From positions 1 to 28,415 of the forward strand of contig JBIKLY010000045.1 of assembly GCA_044359525.1 (NCBI GenBank): a stretch of DNA of 28,415 nucleotides, written 5' to 3'. The notes beneath the pieces were generated by a model. That model did no database searches. It was not told where the DNA came from and worked only from the letters and a program-made list of their open reading frames with translations. This DNA comes from CAJBIL01 sp044359525. GTDB lineage: Bacteria; Pseudomonadota; Gammaproteobacteria; Burkholderiales; Rhodocyclaceae. This document shows, piece after piece, positions 1-7,101 of this stretch (positions are counted from its first letter, which is position 1; every line of letters begins with the position of its first letter). A program made the translations under genes and the position numbers.

Positions 1-1
1 T

Positions 2-1450
2 GACCAGGAAGCCCGGTGTACTTTTTACCGGCAATGGCAGGCGGTCAATCTGTTTGACAAAAGCAGCAGCACGCGCTGCCATTTCCGGATCGCCGCCCTC
101 GGCAGAAACCACTTCAACCAGCGGCATCTTCGATACCGGATTAAAAAAATGGATGCCGACCAGACACGCCGGATTCTTCAATACGGTGCGCAGATCCTCG
201 ATCTTCAGACTTGAGGTGTTGGTGGCGAGAATGGCATCAGGCTTCATCACCGTGTCGAGTTTTTTGAAAAGCGCATGCTTGGCCTCGATGTTTTCAAATA
301 TCGCCTCAATCACCACATCGGCTTGCGCCGCACCATGGCCTTCGGGATCGGGGATCAAGCGATCCATCACGTTGCGCAGCTCGAACTTGTCCTTGATGCG
401 CTTGCTGTACGAGGCATAAGCACGTTTCAGCGCGGGCGCGATGCGTTCCATCCCCTGATCCTGCAGAGTGACCGTCAAACCACGCAGGGCACACCAAGCA
501 GCAATATCGCCACCCATGACGCCGGCACCGATCACATGAACACGTTTGGCCTGAAAATCACTCTGTTTACCGAAAGCTTTAAGACGCTCCTGCATAAAGA
601 AAACGCGAACCAGATTGCGCGCGGTGGGCGAGCGTACGATGCTGTCAATCAGCGCCGGTGCAGCCAGCGCATTACCGTTGAATTTCGCCCAGATATCGAT
701 CAGCGCATAAGGCGCCGGGTAGTGCTCCTGCCTTGCACGAGCGGCCACTTGCTTCTTCGCACCACGGGCAACGACGCCCTTGAGCGGGCCATTGAGCAGG
801 CGTTGCAGCAATGGCAAAGGCCGACGCGGCGTATTCGAAAGAAGCAAAATTTTGGCGGCACTATCCATGACGCGCGGTGGCACGCAGTCGTCTGCCAGGC
901 CGAGCCGCCGGGCTTTTTTGGCATCGATCGACTTGCCGGTTAGCATCATGTCGAGCGCCGCCTGTGCGCCGATACGTTGCGGCAGGCGAAGCATCCCACC
1001 CCAGCCTGGTACGATGCCGAGCATCACTTCCGGCAAGCCCATTTTGGTACCCGGTTCGTCAACGGCCAGCAGATAGCGGCAGGCCAGCGCCAGCTCAAGC
1101 CCGCCGCCCAAACAATGGCCGCGAACCAGCGCCAACGTTGGATAGGGAACGTCAGCCAGCCGGTTGAACAGGTTCCAGCCCCGCGAGACAAGCGCGATAC
1201 CCTTCGCGGGGGTATCGAGCTCGGTGAACTCTTGAATGTCTGCGCCCGCAATGAAACCGGCGGATTTTCCCGAACGGAAAATCAGGCCCTTCGGTGGATA
1301 GGTATCGAGCTGGTCCAGCAAAAGGCCAAGCTCGTTCATCACCACGCTGGAGAGTGAATTGGTCGACTCGCCGGCCTTGTCCAGCGTCGCCCAGGCGACG
1401 CCATCGGCATCGACTTCCAGTTGCCAGTGCAGGTAAGTACTTGTGATCAT
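2..1450 (-). CDS. fadJ: Fatty-acid oxidation complex alpha-type subunit: enoyl-CoA hydratase / 3-hydroxyacyl-CoA dehydrogenase (3' end outside window)
   Basis: This bifunctional beta-oxidation enzyme hydrates trans-2-enoyl-CoA and then oxidises L-3-hydroxyacyl-CoA with NAD+. Translation from the ATG at 1450 gives 483 codons before the window edge; the family is usually about 700 residues, so the dehydrogenase C-terminus is missing. Visible in order are the crotonase domain with the oxyanion-hole segment AGFIAGADIQEF (about 64-75), GGGLELAL with Glu119, and GLPEV with Glu141, the two positions of the hydratase acid/base glutamates. Next comes a Rossmann fold with VIGAGVMGG (about 300-320), then NTSSL and HFFNPV, which carries the dehydrogenase histidine. 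The linker (RPLPLLQRLLNGPLKG) is more FadJ-like than FadB-like, matching the FadI-like thiolase upstream; the exact symbol is an inference. It is the last visible gene of the operon, 16 nt after degV, with only a weak ribosome-binding site. Confidence 0.9.
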   Translation of the reverse strand, partial: MITSTYLHWQLEVDADGVAWATLDKAGESTNSLSSVVMNELGLLLDQLDTYPPKGLIFRSGKSAGFIAGADIQEFTELDTPAKGIALVSRGWNLFNRLADVPYPTLALVRGHCLGGGLELALACRYLLAVDEPGTKMGLPEVMLGIVPGWGGMLRLPQRIGAQAALDMMLTGKSIDAKKARRLGLADDCVPPRVMDSAAKILLLSNTPRRPLPLLQRLLNGPLKGVVARGAKKQVAARARQEHYPAPYALIDIWAKFNGNALAAPALIDSIVRSPTARNLVRVFFMQERLKAFGKQSDFQAKRVHVIGAGVMGGDIAAWCALRGLTVTLQDQGMERIAPALKRAYASYSKRIKDKFELRNVMDRLIPDPEGHGAAQADVVIEAIFENIEAKHALFKKLDTVMKPDAILATNTSSLKIEDLRTVLKNPACLVGIHFFNPVSKMPLVEVVSAEGGDPEMAARAAAFVKQIDRLPLPVKSTPGFLV

Positions 1451-1466
1451 TTAAGGTAATCCATTT

Positions 1467-2411
1467 CTATTGCAGCGTCTGGCCGGCGGCAGCGAAAGCG
1501 ACCGACACACCGCCCGGACCAACATTGACAACAGCAGTTTTGCTCATCGGCGAAACCAGCACTTCGACACCACACTCGATAGCGGCACGCAGCAGTTCGT
1601 TGTAGCCGGCAAATGTCGGCAGTTTTTCCAACGGGCCGCCATAACTGACGCTGACAAAAGGCGCCGCAAGCCCGCTACGCACGCGGGCTGAAGCATTGGC
1701 AAACAGCTTTTCCGTACCGGTATCGAACCCGCGAACTTTGGTCACCGGCGTCGTCACGTCCTGATTGACGTGCAGGATCGGTTTGACGTCGAGCATTGAC
1801 CCGACCATGTAGGAGCCCCAGCCAATGCTTTTGTCGCCTTTTTTCGAGGCGCGCTTGTAAATATGGAAGAGATCGGTCGGCAACAGATAGGCGTGCGTCA
1901 CATCAACCAGCTCACGCAAACGGGCACCAATTTCACTGGGAGTCGCCCCTTGCCGGATCAGGCGGATTGCCTCGGCTGCCTGTATTGCCTGCCCGGTGAA
2001 CATGTTGCGCGACGACACAACCGCCAAACCAAAGCGCTCAGGCACGCCGGCATCGCGCCGTACCTGCTTGTACTTGGTCAGAATAGCGCGCGAAGCTTTC
2101 ATTGCGTTGTCGTAGATCTGACTGCGCGAACTGGTGATGGTCAGGCAAAATACATAGTCGAAGTCGAGCACTAGACGCTCAAGGAAAAGACGCTCGATCT
2201 GATCGGAGGAATAGGGGATGGATTCAGAAAAATCTTCGGATTTACGGTCAAGATGCGTGTCGTAAAAAGCCTGCGTTTCGGCCGGATCGCGCCGGTCTTC
2301 AACCAGACTTGTTCCGATACGCAAGGTGATCGGCATGACGATAATGCCATGCGCCTCAATGAAAGACTTAGGCAAATCGCAGCACGAATCAACAAGAACG
2401 CCGATACGCAT
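1467..2411 (-). CDS. DegV-family fatty-acid-binding protein, divergent
   Basis: DegV/FakB proteins bind a fatty acid in a deep pocket; in Firmicutes they present it to the kinase FakA. The N-terminal VDSCCDLP, the central TITSSRSQIYDNA (matching the family's T-x-SS-x-x-S segment) and MLDVKPILHVNQD with KVRGF support the assignment across about 314 residues. The usual LxxLxxGGRIS stretch is replaced by an unusual lysine-rich DLFHIYKRASKKGDKSIG, so this is a divergent branch. The start is ambiguous: an ATG at 2411 overlaps the thiolase stop as TGATG, and a GTG lies one codon earlier at 2414. ATG is preferred because the GGGGGTGG upstream is better spaced. The position between thiolase and hydratase/dehydrogenase genes suggests a role in handling acyl substrates; no FakA partner is visible. 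Confidence 0.8.
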   Translation of the reverse strand: MRIGVLVDSCCDLPKSFIEAHGIIVMPITLRIGTSLVEDRRDPAETQAFYDTHLDRKSEDFSESIPYSSDQIERLFLERLVLDFDYVFCLTITSSRSQIYDNAMKASRAILTKYKQVRRDAGVPERFGLAVVSSRNMFTGQAIQAAEAIRLIRQGATPSEIGARLRELVDVTHAYLLPTDLFHIYKRASKKGDKSIGWGSYMVGSMLDVKPILHVNQDVTTPVTKVRGFDTGTEKLFANASARVRSGLAAPFVSVSYGGPLEKLPTFAGYNELLRAAIECGVEVLVSPMSKTAVVNVGPGGVSVAFAAAGQTLQ

Positions 2412-3706
2412 CACGCCACCCCCATCGTTTCAACAAGCATCGCGCCACCCTGCCCGCCACCGATACAGATCGAGGCGATGCCGCGTTTGGCCTGAGCCGC
2501 GCGCAACACGTGCAACAGATGGAGAACGATGCGGGCGCCGGAAGCGCCCACCGGATGGCCGAGGGCAACTGCACCGCCGTCGATGTTCAAACGATCCGGA
2601 TGCACCGAACCGAGCGCGCCAGCCAAACCAAGCTGTTCGCGACAATACTCATCGGACTCCCAGGCAGCAACGCAGCCGAGCACCTGTGCAGCGAAGGCTT
2701 CGTTGATCTCCCAGGCGTCTATATCATCGAGTGTCAGGCCGTGGTGCTGCATGATCGGTGTTGATGCGTGCACGGGGCCAAGCCCCATCTCAGCCGGATC
2801 AAGCCCCGCCCACTGACTGTCGGCAATTTTACCGAGCGGCTGAAGGTTCCATTTTTTGATCGCAGCTTCGGAAGCCAAAATCAGCCACGCTGCACCATCG
2901 GTAATTTGCGAGCTGTTGCCCGGTGTTACGCGACCGTACTTGCGGTCGAAAAACGGCTTGAGTTTCGCCAATCCAGCCATGCTGGAATCAGAACGCACAC
3001 CATCATCTTCGGTGTAAACATTGCCTTTGGCATCAACCAGCGGAACGATCTCGGCAAGATTTCCCGCCTCGCGCGCGGCCACTGCCCGCTGATGACTGCG
3101 CACGGAAAACTCATCCATCTGCTGCCGCGTGATGCCGAACTTCCACGCAATGTTCTCGGCGGTTTGCCCCATCAACAGGCCGATCACCGGATCGGTCAAG
3201 CCCTTCATCAAACCGATCACCGGCGAGAGCAGAACTGACGGCCGCAGCTTGGCGAACATGGCAAGCTTCTGGCTGAGCGTCTTGGCCTGCATCATGCCGG
3301 CAAACCACAGGACCATCGCATCAGAATAGAGCAGTGGCGCGCGCGACAAGGCGTCAACACCGCCAGCCAACACCAGTTCCGAACGGCCAGCCTGAATATT
3401 CGAGATCGCCGAATCGAGCGCCTGCATGCCACTGGCGCAATTGCGCATCACCGTCCAGCCCGGCACCTTCTGCCCGCAACCCAAACGCAAGGCAACCACC
3501 CGACCGATATTGACTTCATCCGGCGACGGCCCTGCACAACCGAGAATCACCTCGTCGAGATCGGTTGGCGCAAATGACTGCCGCATAAGCAATGAGCGTC
3601 CGGCTTGTACCGCCAGATCGCTCGCCGCAAATGCTCCCGGGCCGTTGCGCGCTTTCAGGAACGGCGTTCTTGCACCGTCCACGATATACACAGGCTGGAA
3701 TGCCAC
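2411..3706 (-). CDS. fadI: 3-ketoacyl-CoA thiolase (FadI-like acetyl-CoA C-acyltransferase)
   Basis: The enzyme cleaves 3-ketoacyl-CoA with CoA to release acetyl-CoA, the last step of each beta-oxidation round. The 431-residue protein (E. coli FadI is about 436) shows the nucleophilic cysteine in RNCASGMQ (about Cys90), NEAFAAQ, the catalytic histidine in GHPVGASG (about His384) and the second cysteine in CIGGGQGG (about Cys414). I chose a GTG start at 3706: the RNA reads AAAGGAGGAGAT-GTG, an almost ideal Shine-Dalgarno sequence, and the protein then begins MAFQPVYIVDGARTPF as expected for the family. An in-frame ATG at 3760 would add 18 residues but lies inside a strong hairpin with no ribosome-binding site. 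The stop overlaps the degV start. Confidence 0.92.
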   Translation of the reverse strand: MAFQPVYIVDGARTPFLKARNGPGAFAASDLAVQAGRSLLMRQSFAPTDLDEVILGCAGPSPDEVNIGRVVALRLGCGQKVPGWTVMRNCASGMQALDSAISNIQAGRSELVLAGGVDALSRAPLLYSDAMVLWFAGMMQAKTLSQKLAMFAKLRPSVLLSPVIGLMKGLTDPVIGLLMGQTAENIAWKFGITRQQMDEFSVRSHQRAVAAREAGNLAEIVPLVDAKGNVYTEDDGVRSDSSMAGLAKLKPFFDRKYGRVTPGNSSQITDGAAWLILASEAAIKKWNLQPLGKIADSQWAGLDPAEMGLGPVHASTPIMQHHGLTLDDIDAWEINEAFAAQVLGCVAAWESDEYCREQLGLAGALGSVHPDRLNIDGGAVALGHPVGASGARIVLHLLHVLRAAQAKRGIASICIGGGQGGAMLVETMGVA

Positions 3707-3750
3707 ATCTCCTCCTTTGGATTTGTCTTTTTTCGAAAGCCTCGTCAAAT

Positions 3751-3784
3751 CTGCAGGCATGGCGGAGTTGCGCCATGCCTGCAG
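3751..3784 (-). other. Strong intergenic hairpin between fadE and the thiolase gene
   Basis: A perfect 14-bp inverted repeat, CTGCAGGCATGGCG and its complement, encloses a 6-nt loop. It lies 20 nt after the fadE stop and about 45 nt before the GTG start of the thiolase gene. No T-run follows the stem on either strand, so it is not a classical intrinsic terminator. A 3'-end stabiliser or RNase-processing site that sets different levels of fadE and the downstream genes is the likelier reading, by inference. Confidence 0.75.
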
Positions 3785-3804
3785 AGTGACTGGCCTTTCG
3801 TTAT

Positions 3805-6156
3805 TTAAGCCGCTGCTTTTTGTGCTGTAGGTTGCTGTTTTTTCAAACCGAAGTCATGCGGAAAATCATCTACCCGGATAACAATGTCACGCAGCTCGTT
3901 GCGGCGCCTAAGTACCGCATATTCGGCCGCATTGACCAGGCCGGCAGCAAAAGCCGCCTGCGCCAGATCACGAACATTGGCATCCGGATTGTTATTCAGA
4001 GCGCCACTCTTTTCAGCAGCGCGGATTTTCGCTTCAATCGGCTCGGCCTCAATCGTGGCGACAAGCGCCATCTCAACCGCACCAATGGCTTCAGTTTCCA
4101 CCTTGGGCAGATAAGTCTCGGCGGTCAGGCGATCACGCGTAGCGGACGGCTCGATCAATAGCTTGGCGACTTGATGTCCGATCTTGTCGGACGGAACGTC
4201 GTACGGACGTCCCAGCGGGAAGACGATGCGGTAGAGCAAACGACCAACAAAGCGGTTGGGGAAATTGTCGATCACGCCGTCAAAAGCCATCTGCGCTTTG
4301 TACATCGCGTCCCATATCGCCCAATGCATGAGCGGCGCATCGGCCTGCTGACGCCCTTCGGATTCATAGCGTTTGAGTGTGGCCGAACACAGATACATCA
4401 TCGACAAGATATCCCCCAGGCGCGCCGAGAGCTTCTCGCGCCGCTTCAACTCGCCGCCCATGACCAGCATCGAAATGTCTGACAGGAAAGCAAAAGCCGA
4501 AGAGAAACGTGTCAGTTGCTGATAGTAGCGCTTGGTTTCCGGCGCAACGTTGGCGGGCACGGAAACAAAATGCGAGCCGGTCAGACCTTTCATCAGCGCA
4601 CCAAAACCATGACTGATGGTGAATCCAATATGGCCAAACAGTGCCGAATCGAACTGCTGCAGCCCCGCATCGGCATCCGGGTTATGCGCGGCCTGCATTT
4701 CTTTCAGGACATAAGGATGGCAGCGGATGGCGCCCTGACCGAAAAGAATCAGGCTGCGTGTCAGGATATTTGCGCCTTCGACGGTGATGCCAATCGGGAT
4801 CTGCTGGTAGGCACGGCCAAGGAAATTCGACGGCCCGAGGCAGATACCCTTGCCTCCGACGACGTCCATCCCGTCATTGACCACCTGACGGGCGCGCTCG
4901 GTAACGTGATACTTGGCAATGGCCGAGGCCACCGAAGGCTTTTCGCCAAGATCGACGGCACCGGCTGTCATCTTGCGCACAGCATCCATCATGTAGGTGT
5001 AAGCGCCGATGCGGGTGAGCGCTTCTTCAACACCTTCAAAGCGACCAATCGACATCTTGAACTGACTACGCACGCGCGCATAGCCACCGACCGCGCGCGC
5101 AGTCATCTGTGCCATGCCGGCATTCGACGACGGCAACGAGATCGAGCGCCCAGCCGCCAGACATTCCATCAGCATTCGCCAGCCCTGACCGGCCATGGCC
5201 GGGCCGCCGATAATATAGTCAAGCGGCATGAACACATCCTTGCCGCGCGTCGGCCCGTTCATGAACATCGCGTTAAGCGGGAAGTGGCGACGACCAAGAT
5301 CGGCACCCGGCGTGTCGTGTGGCACCAGCGCACACGTGATGCCGATGTGCTTCTTGTTGCCAAGCAGGCCATCCGGGTCGAACATATGGAATGCCAGACC
5401 GAGAATGGTGCAGATCGGCCCCAGCGTGATGTAACGCTTGTCCCAGGTCACGCGCATGCCGAGCACTTCTTTGCCCTGCCACATACCCTTGCAGACGATG
5501 CCGATATCGGGAATCGACGCGGCGTCGGACCCGGCCCACGGACTGGTCAGCGCAAACGCCGGGATTTCGATCCCTTTCGCGAGGCGTGGCAGGTAGTGAT
5601 TCTTCTGCGCGTCGGTACCGTAATGCAGCAACAATTCGGCCGGCCCGAGCGAGTTGGGCACCATGACGGAAACGGAAAGCGCCGATGAGCGGGTAGACAG
5701 CTTGGTAACCACCTGCGAATGCGCGTAAGCCGAAAATTCCAGGCCACCATAACGCTTCGGGATGATCATGCCGAGAAAACCCTTGTCCTTGACGTACTTC
5801 CAGGCTTCGGGCGACATATCCTGCAACTCGTGCGTGACCTCCCAGTCATGGACCAGTGCACAGGCCTGCTCTACCTCGTTGTCCATGAAAGACTGCTCTT
5901 CCGCGGTCAGCTTAGGCACCGGGTAGGCGAGCAGTTTGTTCCAGTCCGGATTGCCGCAAAACAACTCGCCGTCCCACCACACGGTGCCAGCCTCAAGCGC
6001 CTCACGCTCGGTATCGGACATTTGCGGCAGGATTTTTTTGTAGGTTCTGAAAATAGACCGGCTGATCAGCCCGCGTCGCAGGGGACGAACGCTGATCAGC
6101 ACGGCAAAGCCAACGAGAATGCTCCCGATGACCAATGGAATGATCGAGTTGATCAT
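3805..6156 (-). CDS. fadE: Acyl-CoA dehydrogenase, FadE type
   Basis: FadE is the flavoprotein that introduces the trans-2 double bond in the first beta-oxidation step, passing electrons to the quinone pool via electron-transfer proteins. The 783-residue product is near E. coli FadE (814). It has an N-terminal membrane segment (about residues 3-22, hydrophobic), the acyl-CoA dehydrogenase N-terminal, middle and C-terminal domains (about 85-490), and the FadE-specific C-terminal extension (about 490-770). The signature TVEGANILTRSLILFGQGAI contains Glu460, the expected catalytic base. The start is supported by GGAGATACAGCC immediately before ATG. It lies 22 nt downstream of the psrA-like gene, so the two are probably cotranscribed. 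Confidence 0.95.
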   Translation of the reverse strand: MINSIIPLVIGSILVGFAVLISVRPLRRGLISRSIFRTYKKILPQMSDTEREALEAGTVWWDGELFCGNPDWNKLLAYPVPKLTAEEQSFMDNEVEQACALVHDWEVTHELQDMSPEAWKYVKDKGFLGMIIPKRYGGLEFSAYAHSQVVTKLSTRSSALSVSVMVPNSLGPAELLLHYGTDAQKNHYLPRLAKGIEIPAFALTSPWAGSDAASIPDIGIVCKGMWQGKEVLGMRVTWDKRYITLGPICTILGLAFHMFDPDGLLGNKKHIGITCALVPHDTPGADLGRRHFPLNAMFMNGPTRGKDVFMPLDYIIGGPAMAGQGWRMLMECLAAGRSISLPSSNAGMAQMTARAVGGYARVRSQFKMSIGRFEGVEEALTRIGAYTYMMDAVRKMTAGAVDLGEKPSVASAIAKYHVTERARQVVNDGMDVVGGKGICLGPSNFLGRAYQQIPIGITVEGANILTRSLILFGQGAIRCHPYVLKEMQAAHNPDADAGLQQFDSALFGHIGFTISHGFGALMKGLTGSHFVSVPANVAPETKRYYQQLTRFSSAFAFLSDISMLVMGGELKRREKLSARLGDILSMMYLCSATLKRYESEGRQQADAPLMHWAIWDAMYKAQMAFDGVIDNFPNRFVGRLLYRIVFPLGRPYDVPSDKIGHQVAKLLIEPSATRDRLTAETYLPKVETEAIGAVEMALVATIEAEPIEAKIRAAEKSGALNNNPDANVRDLAQAAFAAGLVNAAEYAVLRRRNELRDIVIRVDDFPHDFGLKKQQPTAQKAAA

Positions 6157-6178
6157 GGCTGTATCTCCTTTTTTAGTC

Positions 6179-6919
6179 TCAGGCCGTCTGGCACTTCCCG
6201 GAGGAAGTCGACGACTCTTGTTGTTGTCTGGATGAATCGGAGAACTCGGGCAACGGTGCCCGCAGGCCGCCGAGCAGAAAGGGCATCAAGCGGTCGGCAA
6301 GGCGCTTGGCAGCGACCTTGTCGTCGATATCAGCGTCCGAAATGTCGCCCAATTCACAGCCGGTAACCACCTGCAAAACGTCTGTCCCGGCAATCGCGTA
6401 AGACATGGCACCGAGCATGAAATGAAGACGCCAGACAATCTCTGCGCGAGGAACATCCGGCAAAGCGCGAAAGAGGGCAAGCTTGTAACGGTCAATCACT
6501 TCGGCGTACTCGCCGGAAAAAAAAGTGCGGATAAACTCTGCCGGCTCGGTCAATGTGCGGCCAAGCAAACGTAAAAAAGTCATGCCGCCGAGTGATTCAT
6601 CCCCGCCCATGCGCAGCAGAGTGCCAAAAAAAGCCTCCAGCACTTGCGATGGTTTGAGCGGGGCTCCAGCGGACTGCGCTTCAAGTTGATCGAGCGCATT
6701 CAACCGCTCAAAGTTAAGCCAGGCGAGGCGCCGCCGGAAAACCTCGCGCAGCAGAGCTTCCTTCGAGCCAAAATGGTAATTTACCGCCGCCAGATTGACC
6801 TCGGCAGAACCTGTAATCATCCGCATTGACGTCCCTTCGTAGCCGTGCGCCATGAAGAGGCGCTCGGCGACATCGAGAATGCGCTCGCGGGTATCTTGAG
6901 TGATCTTGTTATCGGACAT
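6179..6919 (-). CDS. psrA: TetR-family fatty-acid-responsive regulator, PsrA-like
   Basis: This 246-residue protein has a TetR DNA-binding domain at about residues 8-60, with RERILDVAERLF, a recognition helix in NLAAVNYHFGSKEALL and the usual helix boundary. The C-terminal ligand domain contains VWRLHFMLGAMSYAIAG, closely resembling the matching stretch of Pseudomonas PsrA, a repressor released by long-chain acyl ligands such as oleate. The C-terminal tail is serine/glutamine rich and probably disordered. It is the first gene of the fadE-fadI-degV-fadJ unit. A palindromic site just upstream fits the PsrA consensus, so autorepression together with control of the operon is expected. The family is certain; the PsrA subgroup is likely. 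Confidence 0.85.
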   Translation of the reverse strand: MSDNKITQDTRERILDVAERLFMAHGYEGTSMRMITGSAEVNLAAVNYHFGSKEALLREVFRRRLAWLNFERLNALDQLEAQSAGAPLKPSQVLEAFFGTLLRMGGDESLGGMTFLRLLGRTLTEPAEFIRTFFSGEYAEVIDRYKLALFRALPDVPRAEIVWRLHFMLGAMSYAIAGTDVLQVVTGCELGDISDADIDDKVAAKRLADRLMPFLLGGLRAPLPEFSDSSRQQQESSTSSGKCQTA

Positions 6920-6966
6920 GAACTGGCAATCAAAAATTTAGGCGGGGTATTCGCCCAGACAAATAG

Positions 6967-6984
6967 TTCAAACGTTTGTTTTAA
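6967..6984 (-). promoter_or_regulatory. Candidate PsrA-like operator
   Basis: The sequence TTCAAACGTTTGTTTTAA has arms TTCAAAC and GTTTTAA matching in 6 of 7 positions around a 4-nt centre. It resembles the PsrA consensus as I recall it, (C/G)AAAC-N2-4-GTTT(G/C). It also contains the perfect palindrome CAAACGTTTG. It directly follows the -10 box of the candidate psrA promoter, so a bound repressor would cover the transcription start. Confidence 0.6.
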
Positions 6985-7012
6985 TCATAAGACCTGTTTC
7001 GGGCGAATGCAA
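6984..7012 (-). promoter_or_regulatory. Candidate sigma70 promoter of the psrA-fadE operon
   Basis: Read on the minus strand, a -35 box TTGCAT (7012-7007) is followed by a 17-nt spacer and the -10 box TATGAT (6989-6984). The predicted start falls within the PsrA-like operator, about 55-60 nt upstream of the regulator's ATG. Confidence 0.65.
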
Positions 7013-7101
7013 GATGTTTCTACTATTTTTAACCCCGGCCTTGAGAGCAGGCACGCCAAGGCCGCATACTCAGCACAACCGACAAAACCGACAAGCCCCC
7101 T

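Noticed and set aside
3751..3784. Hairpin as an intrinsic terminator after fadE
   Set aside because: No U-run follows on either strand, and the operon genes continue directly downstream.
4516..5688. A 390-codon plus-strand frame opposite fadE
   Set aside because: Composition is rich in His/Arg with no motif, as expected for an antisense shadow of a GC-rich gene; fadE is certain.
6949..7008. ATTCGCCC...GGGCGAAT inverted repeat flanking the psrA promoter
   Set aside because: Only 8 bp with a 44-bp separation; likely chance, and a better operator lies between the arms.
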